From NCBI GenBank assembly GCA_016927125.1, contig JAFGNG010000222.1, forward strand, positions 1 to 26,523: DNA of 26,523 bases, written 5' to 3'. The notes below the pieces were generated by a model. That model saw only the letters and a list, made by a program, of their open reading frames with translations, did no database searches and was not told the DNA's origin. This stretch comes from Planctomycetota bacterium (GTDB lineage Bacteria; Planctomycetota; SZUA-567; JAFGNG01). Positions 1-6,657 of the stretch are shown one piece after another. Both the position numbers and the translations under genes were made by a program. Position 1 is the stretch's first letter. Each line of letters starts with the position of its first letter.

Positions 1-409
1 AAAAGCCTGCCCTTCAACCTGAGATAATAAACCACAGGGAAAGGCAATAGTCAAGCACCAAATTCAAAAAACTTAAAAAATATGCATATGTCTGGTTAGG
101 ACGATTTTTAGGGAGCCTGGACTGGTTCAAAAGACACAGAATTGAAACAGTTTTAGTATTCATTTAATAAACCCGGTGCTTTAGAATACCATGTATTGTG
201 TATTGATTATCTTGGGGCCACATTTATTGTGTTCAAAAAGTATATTCAGGGGGCGAAGTTAATTTGTCGCCTGTAATAAAAGAAAAACAGAATATTATAA
301 GTTAGGGTTTCACTTTATCTCCACTTTTGGCAAAAACAGGTTTTTGCTTGCAAATAGAACTTCTTTTCGGCATCTTATTTGTTCGACAAAGGTTTGTTAA
401 TTTTCCCCA
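1..409. other. Non-coding stretch left of tRNA-Pro
   Basis: No convincing coding region is seen on either strand; stops are frequent and the DNA is AT-rich. A small hairpin, GCAAAAA (330-336), loop CAGG, TTTTTGC (341-347), is visible but has no T-run after it, so it is not called a terminator. A weaker GGCGA/TCGCC pair lies near 254-273. The stretch ends at the tRNA promoter. It could hold the 3' region of a gene outside the window, but nothing in the sequence shows that. Confidence 0.5.
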
Positions 410-438
410 TTGCCTGGGGGAGGAGAAGACCTTTTAAT
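410..438 (+). promoter_or_regulatory. Sigma70-like promoter of tRNA-Pro
   Basis: TTGCCT (410-415), a 17-base spacer and TTTAAT (433-438, 5 of 6 consensus bases). The predicted transcription start falls a few bases before the tRNA at 451, which is the usual geometry for a tRNA gene. A short CCCCA/TGGGG inverted repeat (405-419) overlaps the -35 box. Confidence 0.55.
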
Positions 439-450
439 TAGTTAGCATTA

Positions 451-527
451 CGGGGCGTAGCGCAGCTTGGTAGCGCGGTTGCTTTGGGAGCAACAGGTCG
501 CAGGTTCAAATCCTGTCGCCCCGACCA
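451..527 (+). tRNA. tRNA-Pro (anticodon TGG), CCA encoded
   Basis: A full cloverleaf can be folded by eye. The acceptor stem CGGGGCG (451-457) pairs with CGCCCCG (517-523). The anticodon stem GTTGC (478-482) pairs with GCAAC (490-494) around the loop TTTGGGA, with anticodon TGG at 485-487. The T-loop is GGTTCAAAT-like. Discriminator A (524) is followed by a genomically encoded CCA (525-527). Starting with C opposite a terminal G of the acceptor stem is typical of bacterial tRNA-Pro. The 3' end is repeated at 1543-1556, which marks this gene as a likely integration target. Confidence 0.95.
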
Positions 528-528
528 T
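515..528 (+). repeat. Direct repeat copy 1 (att-like, tRNA 3' end)
   Basis: GTCGCCCCGACCAT, covering the 3' acceptor strand and CCA of tRNA-Pro plus one base. It is identical to 1543-1556. Integrases commonly use tRNA 3' ends as attB and leave such a direct repeat at the far end of the insertion. That this is an att site is an inference from position and identity; 14 bases is short but within the usual range for att cores. Confidence 0.6.
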
Positions 529-550
529 TTTCGCCAACGGCGAAAATGGT
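524..550. repeat. Perfect 12-bp inverted repeat straddling the tRNA 3' end
   Basis: ACCATTTTCGCC (524-535), loop AAC, GGCGAAAATGGT (539-550). The left arm includes the tRNA discriminator and CCA. No T-run follows, so it is not a classic intrinsic terminator. It could instead be a processing or termination hairpin for the tRNA transcript, or an end structure of the inserted element. Confidence 0.7.
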
Positions 551-556
551 AGAGCA

Positions 557-664
557 GGAGAAAAGAGAAAGTTGAGAGTAGAGCAGCGCGGCTGACGCCG
601 CGAGCGGAAAAGCTTACCTAAGGCATAATGTCGCTTCTCCTGCGGTCTACTTTCTCCTTACTCC
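557..664. repeat. Nested imperfect inverted repeats upstream of the DUF3800 gene
   Basis: The left arm at 557-572 matches the reverse complement of 649-664 at 14 of 16 bases. The overlapping left segment GCAGGAGAA (554-562) is perfectly complementary to TTCTCCTGC (635-643). Between the arms lies a perfect CGCGGC (587-592), loop TGAC, GCCGCG (597-602) hairpin. Two alternative pairings share the left arm. The function is unknown; it may be a MITE/REP-like element, an element terminus or a structured leader RNA. Confidence 0.5.
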
Positions 665-683
665 TTTCAGATGGAATAACACT

Positions 684-1412
684 ATGCCTAATCAAACCAA
701 TTGTTTGTTTGTCGACGAGTCTGGCAATCCTTACTTCGATGAAAATCTTGCTGAGGATGAAGGCTATATTATGGCAATATCTGCCGTCCCCAAAGATGAT
801 ATCACCCGAGTTGAAGGTTTAATCAGAAGGCGTAATGACAATACCTTAATTAAATCATCAGATATTGGGATGAACGATAAGCTATGTTCAGAGTTTTTGA
901 CGGAACTTTTCGATAATACCGACATATGCGCTGCGGTTGTAACTGCAAAGTGCAATGATCATCACAATGCCGAACTTTTCTCGCGTATTAAAAATGGCAT
1001 AGATCCATCTTTGAATAAGAAATATGGATCAAAACCGCGTGAACTAATTCGTATAAGCGCCTTCCTCTCAGGATTTTTGAAACTACGTGAACTTCCTGGG
1101 ACGGACCAGATTGGTCTGCAATTCGAGATCATTTTTGATCAAGAAACGGAATCAGACCGATTCAAGGAAGAATTTAATGACTTATCTGTAGAATTTACTA
1201 AAAATTATTCTGGGTTTTCCTTTAACCGTGTCCGTTTCGTTTTCCGAGATGAAGAGCCCCTACTCATGATTTCTGATTGGATTGCGGGGGCAACATTGCG
1301 CGATATTCGACGTGATGATTTACCTAAAACTCGAGAAATACTAAATAAGCTTGAAAGAAAAAAACGTGTAATAGTACGAGAGGGCTTTTCGGCTAATGTT
1401 CCCAAGAAATAA
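684..1412 (+). CDS. DUF3800 domain-containing protein
   Basis: A 242-aa protein of the uncharacterised DUF3800 family. The N-terminus carries the family's signature acidic motif (LFVDESGNP, residues 8-16). A second family-like segment, ISDWIAGA, lies near the C-terminus where relatives have an 'ADLLAG'-type motif, and an acidic EIIFDQE stretch lies in the middle. The conserved acidic residues have led to the idea of a metal-dependent nuclease-like fold, but no activity is established. The ATG at 684 has only a weak upstream GGAA. The gene is AT-richer than its neighbours and lies inside the putative tRNA-Pro insertion, which suggests horizontal acquisition. No partner gene is present. Family assignment is fairly secure, function is not. 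Confidence 0.8.
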   Translation: MPNQTNCLFVDESGNPYFDENLAEDEGYIMAISAVPKDDITRVEGLIRRRNDNTLIKSSDIGMNDKLCSEFLTELFDNTDICAAVVTAKCNDHHNAELFSRIKNGIDPSLNKKYGSKPRELIRISAFLSGFLKLRELPGTDQIGLQFEIIFDQETESDRFKEEFNDLSVEFTKNYSGFSFNRVRFVFRDEEPLLMISDWIAGATLRDIRRDDLPKTREILNKLERKKRVIVREGFSANVPKK

Positions 1413-1520
1413 GTTCCCAGGAAATAATTTAAGCCACGTGTTTTATGATACGTCGTATATTGCCGAATTGTGGATTTGATATCTCTATGAACAAACTTAC
1501 TATATGCTGGCTGAAATTAA
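1413..1520. other. AT-rich tail of the putative insertion
   Basis: Non-coding, AT-rich sequence between the DUF3800 stop codon and the tRNA-like repeat. No terminator or ORF is seen. Confidence 0.4.
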
Positions 1521-1523
1521 GTG

Positions 1524-1556
1524 ATGGTTCGAAGTTCCGCCAGTCGCCCCGACCAT
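1524..1556 (+). repeat. tRNA-Pro 3'-end remnant, att-like repeat copy 2
   Basis: 1543-1556 is identical to 515-528. Just upstream, GGTTCGAA (1526-1533) resembles a tRNA T-loop, although the T-stem bases do not pair and there is extra sequence compared with the intact tRNA. The rest of the tRNA is absent. It therefore reads as a far-end att site or a decayed tRNA fragment. A reading frame open from 1521 runs through it into the esterase, so automatic annotation could wrongly extend that protein. Confidence 0.6.
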
Positions 1557-1583
1557 CTTATTCACTTTAATAAAGATCTTGTC

Positions 1584-2606
1584 ATGCCAGAAGAAAAAAC
1601 CACGCCCAACGGCAAAAAACTGGTTTATCTTCGCGGCAAAACCCCTGCTCCCCACAAATTCGAAACCGATCCTACCTTTGGTTATTCCGCGGACGAACTT
1701 TTAACTGTAACCGCTCCGAAAGCCCCACCGGACTTCGATGAATTCTGGCAGCAGACTTACGCAGAGAATATGGCAGTGCCAGTGGATTATGAAATTAAAG
1801 AGGTTGAAAGTTGGATTCCGGGCTACAAGATCAGCGAGATTTACTACCGGTCCTGGAATAATTTCCGCACCGGAGGGTATTTGGTAGTTCCGGAGGAGGG
1901 AGAGATCAATACAACCGTGGTCTTCGGGCATGGTTATCCCCGCCCAGGCATTGAACGAATCAACCCGGAGCTGGATTTGCCATTAAAAAACGCGGCCATT
2001 CTCTTCGTGCACGGCAGGGGGTTCGGCCTGTCGCCCCATCCGGAGTGCCCGCACAATGATTCCATGCTGCATTTCACCGTTGGGATTAAGTCGAAGGAGA
2101 CGCGGATTATCCGCGGCTGCGTGGCGCAGCTTTGGGGTGCAGCCTCGGTGATGCTGGATATTTATCCGCAGACCGAAGGGAATTTAATTTACGCGGGCGG
2201 CAGCTTCGGCGGGGCGTTAGGGGCCTTGATGCTGCCTTGGGAGAAGCGCTATACCAAGGCCTACCTTAATGTCCCCGCCTTTGGCAATTATCCCCTGGCG
2301 AAGACCTTCGAAGGCTCCATCAGTGCGGAATGGTTGCGCAAGAGTTATGAAAGGATCCCGAACCTGGCGGAAATTCTCTCCTATTACGATACCGCGATTG
2401 CTGCCTCGCGGATCACTTGCCCGGTAGTCTGCTCGCCCGCACTGGCAGACCCCAAGGTTCCGCCGCCGACCCAGTTCGCGGTCGCCAATGCCTTGAACCG
2501 CGAGAGCGAGCTTTATGTCCTCCCCGCCGGCCATTATGAATACGAGGGTATCGCCGTGGTCAAGGCGAAGTTGAATAAATACCTGGATGAGTTTTTTAAT
2601 GGGTGA
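1584..2606 (+). CDS. Acetyl xylan esterase / AXE1-family carbohydrate esterase (CE7-like)
   Basis: A 340-aa alpha/beta hydrolase related to acetyl xylan esterase and cephalosporin C deacetylase, which remove acetyl groups from xylo-oligosaccharides and similar substrates. Visible features are the APPDFDEFW N-terminal segment, VFGHGYPRPG (oxyanion region, ~113-122), the nucleophile elbow GGSFGG (Ser207), an acid in the LADPKVPPP motif (~Asp289) and the catalytic His in AGHYEYEG (~His317). The length fits the family. There is no signal peptide, so it is probably cytoplasmic and acts on imported sugars. The frame is open back to 1521, but that extension translates the tRNA remnant, so ATG 1584 is preferred; no strong Shine-Dalgarno is seen. 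The true substrate is not readable from sequence. Confidence 0.82.
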   Translation: MPEEKTTPNGKKLVYLRGKTPAPHKFETDPTFGYSADELLTVTAPKAPPDFDEFWQQTYAENMAVPVDYEIKEVESWIPGYKISEIYYRSWNNFRTGGYLVVPEEGEINTTVVFGHGYPRPGIERINPELDLPLKNAAILFVHGRGFGLSPHPECPHNDSMLHFTVGIKSKETRIIRGCVAQLWGAASVMLDIYPQTEGNLIYAGGSFGGALGALMLPWEKRYTKAYLNVPAFGNYPLAKTFEGSISAEWLRKSYERIPNLAEILSYYDTAIAASRITCPVVCSPALADPKVPPPTQFAVANALNRESELYVLPAGHYEYEGIAVVKAKLNKYLDEFFNG

Positions 2607-2650
2607 GGAAGTCTTGTTGATATCGGTGCCAACTCCTGACCCCTGAATAA

Positions 2651-3865
2651 TCATACCTTCAACACCGCAAACCTGCGCTTTCCGGATTTGAGGATCTGGC
2701 CGGACTTCGGCACCACCTGACCCTTAGGGTCGGAGATTTTTTCGCCGTCCAAGGTGACCGCACCGGCCTGGACCAGCCGCCGGGCCTCGCTGGTGCTGGG
2801 GGCGTGCTTGCATAAGGTCATCAGCTTGCAGATCCAGATCTCACCATTTTCCAGCTCGCTGGCTGGAATCTTTATCTCCGGCATCTCGTCCGGGAGTTGC
2901 TTCTCGGCAAAGATCCGGGTGAATTCTTCGTCCGCCGCCTGCGCCTCTTCGGGGGAGTGGTAGATGCTGACAATCTCGCGCCCCAGCATCCCCTTGGCCG
3001 CGCGGGGATCTTCTTTGATGATCCCGGTGAATTTCTCTCCGGGGAGATCGGTCAGGAGGATAAAGTAATCCCGCATCAGGTTGTCGGGGATGCTCATCAC
3101 CTTGCCGAACATTTCGCGCGGCGTGTCCGAGACGCCGATGTAATTGTCCAGCGACTTGCTCATCTTCTGCACCCCGTCGAGGCCGGGGAGGATAGGCATG
3201 ACCAGCACAACCTGCGGTTCCTGGCCATCATCGCGCTGGAGGTCGCGCCCGACCAGGTTGTTAAAGGTCTGGTCGGTGCCGCCGAGTTCGACGTCCGACT
3301 TGACCATGACCGAATCCCACCCCTGCATCAGCGGGTAGAAGAATTCATGCAGACTGATCGGTGCGCCATTCTTGTAGCGCTTGGAGAAGTCATCGCGCTC
3401 CAGCATCCTCGCTACCGTCATTTTCCCGGCCAGGCGCATCACATCGTCAAAGCGCATCTGACTGAAAAAGCTGTTGTTATGGACAATCTCAAGGTTTTTC
3501 ACATCCAGGATGCCATCCACCTGCGCGAGATAGGTCTTCAGGTTTGCCTCGATTTCAGTATCGGAGAGGATCGGCCGGGTAGCAGTCTTGCCGGTGGGGT
3601 CGCCGATGCGGGCGGTAGCGTCGCCGATAATCAACACGGCCTGGTGCCCCAAATCTTGGAATTGGCGGAGTTTTCGCAAAACCACGGTATGCCCCAGGTG
3701 GATATCAGGCGCGGTGGGATCGAGCCCGAGCTTAATCCGCAGGGGTTTGCCGGACGATTTGCTCTTTTCCAGCTTTTTCTTCAATTCTTCTTCGGTGAAG
3801 ATAGCCTCAGCGCCGCGCGCAAGGATTTGCAACTGTTCCTCAACACTTTTAGTGATTTCTGGCAC
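2651..3865 (-). CDS. tyrS: Tyrosyl-tRNA synthetase
   Basis: A class I aminoacyl-tRNA synthetase that charges tRNA-Tyr. The HIGH-like motif is HLGH, KMSKS is intact (VQKMSKSLDNYIG), GGTDQ lies in the tyrosine pocket region (~199-203 counting from 3877), and a C-terminal S4 RNA-binding domain occupies about the last 70 residues. The frame opens at GTG 3877, but only A-rich sequence precedes it. The in-frame GTG at 3865 has GAGG at 6-base spacing and gives a 404-aa protein, so it is chosen here; 3877 remains possible. No T-box features were found in the leader. It is convergent with the esterase gene, with 44 bases between them and no clear terminator. A divergent promoter pair lies upstream. 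Confidence 0.95.
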   Translation of the reverse strand: MPEITKSVEEQLQILARGAEAIFTEEELKKKLEKSKSSGKPLRIKLGLDPTAPDIHLGHTVVLRKLRQFQDLGHQAVLIIGDATARIGDPTGKTATRPILSDTEIEANLKTYLAQVDGILDVKNLEIVHNNSFFSQMRFDDVMRLAGKMTVARMLERDDFSKRYKNGAPISLHEFFYPLMQGWDSVMVKSDVELGGTDQTFNNLVGRDLQRDDGQEPQVVLVMPILPGLDGVQKMSKSLDNYIGVSDTPREMFGKVMSIPDNLMRDYFILLTDLPGEKFTGIIKEDPRAAKGMLGREIVSIYHSPEEAQAADEEFTRIFAEKQLPDEMPEIKIPASELENGEIWICKLMTLCKHAPSTSEARRLVQAGAVTLDGEKISDPKGQVVPKSGQILKSGKRRFAVLKV

Positions 3866-3937
3866 TGGAAGCCTCACTTTCTTTTTTTTTGTTCAAAACC
3901 AAAGCCAATCCTGCGGGTAAAATACCTGAAAAGGGAA

Positions 3938-3966
3938 ATCTTATGATCAACTCCTGAAAAAGTCAA
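3938..3966 (-). promoter_or_regulatory. Sigma70-like promoter of tyrS
   Basis: On the minus strand TTGACT (3966-3961), a 17-base spacer and TAAGAT (3943-3938). It lies about 60-70 bases upstream of the tyrS start and is the mirror partner of the promoter at 4009-4037. An 11-bp inverted repeat, AAAAAGTCAAG (3957-3967) and CTTGACTTTTT (4008-4018), places both -35 boxes in equivalent arms. Confidence 0.6.
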
Positions 3967-4008
3967 GTTATAGCGGATAATGTGGGGATAAAGGCAAGGG
4001 GTTTTGCC

Positions 4009-4037
4009 TTGACTTTTTTACCAAAACTTTTTATCTT
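4009..4037 (+). promoter_or_regulatory. Sigma70-like promoter of the SH3-domain gene
   Basis: TTGACT (4009-4014), a 17-base spacer and TATCTT (4032-4037). The expected leader is about 95 bases. A small hairpin, AAGGCAA (3991-3997) and TTGCCTT (4004-4010), overlaps the -35 box. Confidence 0.55.
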
Positions 4038-4139
4038 CAAGCTGGCACCTCGAGCCACGGGCACGTTGTGCAAAAGTGAACGGCAAATACTTTTGTTTCC
4101 ATTACATTACCCCCTTCCACAGGTAAGGAGATTCCCGCG

Positions 4140-5498
4140 ATGAACAGACACCTACTTAAACCGGTTGTCGCGTTGCTATGCCTGGGAGCATATGCCAGTT
4201 TCAGTATTTGTACCAGCACCGCCTTCGCGGCTGGAGCCCAACCTCCCATGCCCGCGCCCCTGAGCGCAGAGGAACTTGCCCGAGAAGTGGAAGCTGCGGT
4301 TCCCGTCACCCCGGAGGTGGTAGTGGCGACCCCCCAGCCGATTGCTCCTACCCCGGTCAGTTCTTTTGACCAGGGCGAAGCGCTCGGGATTGTGAATGTC
4401 GGGTTGGTTAACATCCGCAGCGGTCCGGGGTCGGAAGCCGATACCGAATACGAAATTGTTACCACTCTCAAGCAGGGTACCGAGCTGACCATCATGGGCA
4501 AGAGCAATGACTGGTACAGCATCGCCTGGCCACAGGGGCATCCCTGTTACCTCCGGGCAACCTGCATCGACGGTATTGTCCCGAGCACCCTGGGACCCCA
4601 GGGCGTCAGCGTTCCGGTGAAGGGACCGAGCGCCGACCTGTATGTCAGGCCGTGGGAAAAGAGCACCATAGTCGGCAGCCTACAAGGCGGCGATATTGTC
4701 ACCATAATCGGGCGCCGGGGTGGTTGGTACCGGATCATGGCACCCCCAAGCGCGCGCGCGTGGATTTCTGCCAAGTATGTCAACCTGGTCTCCAGCTCCA
4801 ATGCCGCGCTTTCGCAGGCGACCGCGCCCAAGCGGGGGATTATTACGAACCCTAATAATACCACAACGCCACCGGAGGAGAAGAAGGCCAAGACCCCGCA
4901 GATTATCCAGGCCTATCGCGAGAAGCTGCCGGATCCGGAGCTTCTCCAGCAGCAGGCCGAGGATAACCGCCAGCGTTACTTCCAGTCGATTGACGATGAA
5001 CTCGCGGCAATCCGCGCTGAAACCAACAGCCGCAAGCAGGAAATCAGCATGCGTTATTCAGGCGTTCCTACAACTACTCTGCCCGGCACCACTGCGCAGG
5101 CCCCGGCAACCCTGACCGAGGACGATTTCACCGGCTGGGTTGAGCATATCGGTTACGCGGTTAGACGCCCGGCAGCCTACCGGTTGGTTAAGGGCGGGGA
5201 TATTGTCTTCCTTCTGCGCAGTGCGGTCTATAACCTGGAGGAATATGTCAATTGCCGGGTCGCGGTCAACGGGCAGGTCGAACTGGCCCCCGGATTTGAC
5301 GCGAATGTCCTGGTCGTCGATAAGCTGGAACTGCTTGACTCCGGACCCTTGACACCGCCCTCTATCGAAGAAGCCAGCATGAACGTGGAAGAGGAATACA
5401 CGGCTCCAATGATGCCGAGGGCGGAAGAAGATGATACTGCCCTGCAATCACCGATGCCCCTGGGTGAGATTGTCGAGATCATCCCGGCGGTTGAATAA
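4140..5498 (+). CDS. Secreted protein with two bacterial SH3 domains
   Basis: A 452-aa exported protein of unknown role. A Sec signal peptide covers residues 1 to about 30 (cleavage near AFA-AG), followed by a Pro/Ala-rich linker. SH3b domain 1 spans about 82-147, with the typical VNIRSGPG motif; SH3b domain 2 spans about 154-217 (LYVRPWEKS, then GGWYRI). A charged helical segment (255-305) follows, then a compact C-terminal beta-rich region (~330-400) resembling an OB- or SH3-like fold, and an acidic tail. Bacterial SH3 domains usually bind peptidoglycan or mediate envelope contacts, so a cell-wall-associated role is likely but inferred. AAGGAG at 4125-4130 precedes the ATG at good spacing. 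The gene has its own promoter and terminator, so it is probably monocistronic. Confidence 0.85.
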   Translation: MNRHLLKPVVALLCLGAYASFSICTSTAFAAGAQPPMPAPLSAEELAREVEAAVPVTPEVVVATPQPIAPTPVSSFDQGEALGIVNVGLVNIRSGPGSEADTEYEIVTTLKQGTELTIMGKSNDWYSIAWPQGHPCYLRATCIDGIVPSTLGPQGVSVPVKGPSADLYVRPWEKSTIVGSLQGGDIVTIIGRRGGWYRIMAPPSARAWISAKYVNLVSSSNAALSQATAPKRGIITNPNNTTTPPEEKKAKTPQIIQAYREKLPDPELLQQQAEDNRQRYFQSIDDELAAIRAETNSRKQEISMRYSGVPTTTLPGTTAQAPATLTEDDFTGWVEHIGYAVRRPAAYRLVKGGDIVFLLRSAVYNLEEYVNCRVAVNGQVELAPGFDANVLVVDKLELLDSGPLTPPSIEEASMNVEEEYTAPMMPRAEEDDTALQSPMPLGEIVEIIPAVE

Positions 5499-5528
5499 CA
5501 GGTTTTGACCACAGTCTAAGTAAAATCT

Positions 5529-5559
5529 CTGGCAGGCCTGTGTGCCTGCCAGTTTTAAA
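5529..5559 (+). terminator. Intrinsic terminator after the SH3-domain gene
   Basis: A perfect 9-bp stem, CTGGCAGGC (5529-5537) and GCCTGCCAG (5544-5552), with loop CTGTGT and followed by TTTT. It lies 30 bases past the stop codon. Confidence 0.85.
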
Positions 5560-5599
5560 TACTGACGCCGTAAGGCCGCTTGTCCACGGATTTTTACCC

Positions 5600-5764
5600 A
5601 TGGGTTTTCTACAAACACTCTGGCAGCGCCTGCGCGCCTTCCTTGGAATTGGTAGTGAATTCCTTTGCGATACCTGCAAATACGATTATCCCAGCGCCTG
5701 CAACCGTCCGGAGCGCCCCAATGCAAAAATCTGTCCGGATTACCGCCGCGGGAAGCGCAAGTAA
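5600..5764 (+). CDS. Small four-cysteine protein (54 aa), possible zinc-binding
   Basis: A short basic ORF starting MGFLQTLWQRL. The cysteine-rich C-terminal half has the pattern CDTCKYDYPSAC then RPERPNAKICPDY, i.e. C-x2-C-x8-C-x13-C, followed by a basic RRGKRK tail. The four spaced cysteines and the pattern of prolines and charged residues look like a conserved small metal-binding protein rather than chance coding. The N-terminal half could be an amphipathic helix. ATG 5600 has only a weak GGA upstream. It lies after a terminator and before the WalJ-like gene, with which it may be co-transcribed across a short hairpin. Function unknown. Confidence 0.55.
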   Translation: MGFLQTLWQRLRAFLGIGSEFLCDTCKYDYPSACNRPERPNAKICPDYRRGKRK

Positions 5765-5772
5765 GCTTACAA

Positions 5773-5790
5773 CAGCTTTTATAAAAGCTG
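5773..5790. repeat. Palindrome between the small ORF and the metallo-hydrolase gene
   Basis: CAGCTTTTATAAAAGCTG is a perfect 18-base palindrome that can form a short hairpin, 8 bases past the stop codon of the four-cysteine ORF. CTCTTT follows, so it could be a weak terminator. A GTAAGCTTAC palindrome (5761-5770) precedes it and contains the stop codon. Confidence 0.4.
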
Positions 5791-5816
5791 CTCTTTAGGT
5801 TTTGAAAGAAAAATTC

Positions 5817-6635
5817 ATGTCGCTATACCCGATTCGTTTCTGCACCCTTGCCAGTGGCAGTTCCGGAAATGTTGCCTACCTCGATTCCCCGGAAGGAGCG
5901 ATCCTGGTAGATGCCGGGATCAGCGCGACCCAGGTAGCTGAACGGCTGTCAGCATGCCGCTTCAACATTGCCAATATCAAGGGCTTGCTGATTACCCACA
6001 ACCACAGCGATCATATCAAGGCAGCCGGGGCCATTACCCGCCGGTATAAAATCCCGCTCTTCATGACCCCGGGCACAGCTGCAGCAGGGCGTAAGCAACT
6101 CGGCAAGGTGGAAGCTATCAATTGCTTCCAGCCTGGCAGTACCCTGCGCTTGGGAGGATTTGAAATCCACAGCGTCCCCACCCCGCATGATGCACCGGAG
6201 TCGGTGGCATTGATCTTTGAACGGGGGAAGATCAGGATAGGTTTTTTCACCGACCTCGGCCACTCCTTCGAATTGATGCGAAGTCTCTTCCGCAGTCTGG
6301 ACGCAGTTATCCTGGAGAGCAACTACGACCCGGACATGCTGACAGCCAACCGAGAGTACCCGGAATTTGTCAAGCAGCGCATCCGCGGCCCGCACGGACA
6401 CCTCGCCAACGAAGAGGCGGCAAGCCTCCTCTGCGAACATGCCTCGGAAAGGATGCAAGCCGTCCTCCTGGCACACCTTTCGGAAAAAAACAACCACCCG
6501 CGCCTTGCCATGGAGAGCCACCAGCGCATTGCTTCTGATTTTCTGGCCACCCATCAACCCCTCATCGAAATCGCACCCCGCCATCAGCCCTCCAAGATCT
6601 TTGTGATCTCGGGGCCAAAACCCGCAGGGAAATAA
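5817..6635 (+). CDS. WalJ/YycJ-like metallo-beta-lactamase-fold hydrolase
   Basis: A 272-aa enzyme of the YycJ/WalJ branch of the metallo-beta-lactamase fold. The N-terminus has the branch-typical CTLASGSSGN (9-18) and VDAGIS segments. The zinc motif HxHxDH is intact (HNHSDH, residues 61-66), PHDAPES follows, and GFFTDLG carries the bridging Asp region. ESNYD and a late HLSEKNNHP segment match the family's C-terminal His region. WalJ proteins are linked to cell-wall or DNA-metabolism phenotypes; some are 5'-exonuclease-like, so the exact substrate is open. The frame also permits TTG 5802, but ATG 5817 preceded by GAAAGAA is more likely. It is convergent with the HDOD gene. Confidence 0.85.
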   Translation: MSLYPIRFCTLASGSSGNVAYLDSPEGAILVDAGISATQVAERLSACRFNIANIKGLLITHNHSDHIKAAGAITRRYKIPLFMTPGTAAAGRKQLGKVEAINCFQPGSTLRLGGFEIHSVPTPHDAPESVALIFERGKIRIGFFTDLGHSFELMRSLFRSLDAVILESNYDPDMLTANREYPEFVKQRIRGPHGHLANEEAASLLCEHASERMQAVLLAHLSEKNNHPRLAMESHQRIASDFLATHQPLIEIAPRHQPSKIFVISGPKPAGK

Positions 6636-6657
6636 TCGGACGAGGAATAGTTTTCAG

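Larger units (their letters stand above)
529..1556. mobile_element. Putative ~1-kb tRNA-Pro mini-insertion carrying a DUF3800 gene
   Basis: The segment is bounded by 14-bp direct repeats, one in the tRNA 3' end and one at 1543-1556. It is visibly AT-richer than the genes to its right and contains one gene plus nested inverted repeats. There is no integrase, transposase or relic of one, so it would have to be mobilised in trans or be a deletion remnant of a larger island. Removing it would place the esterase gene about 55 bases after the tRNA. An alternative is a decayed second tRNA copy with a gene captured between the two. Confidence 0.45.

Noticed and set aside
2897..3946. Long open frame (349 codons) on the plus strand across tyrS
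   Set aside because: It is antisense to an unmistakable tyrS; the translation has no family motifs and is a codon-bias shadow.
3991..4019. Hairpin AAGGCAA/TTGCCTT followed by T-run as an intrinsic terminator
   Set aside because: It lies between divergent promoters with no upstream plus-strand gene to terminate, and its 3' arm overlaps the -35 box of the SH3 gene.
3878..4139. T-box leader for tyrS
   Set aside because: No T-box sequence (AGGGTGG-type) or specifier stem was seen on the minus strand; an ordinary promoter is present.
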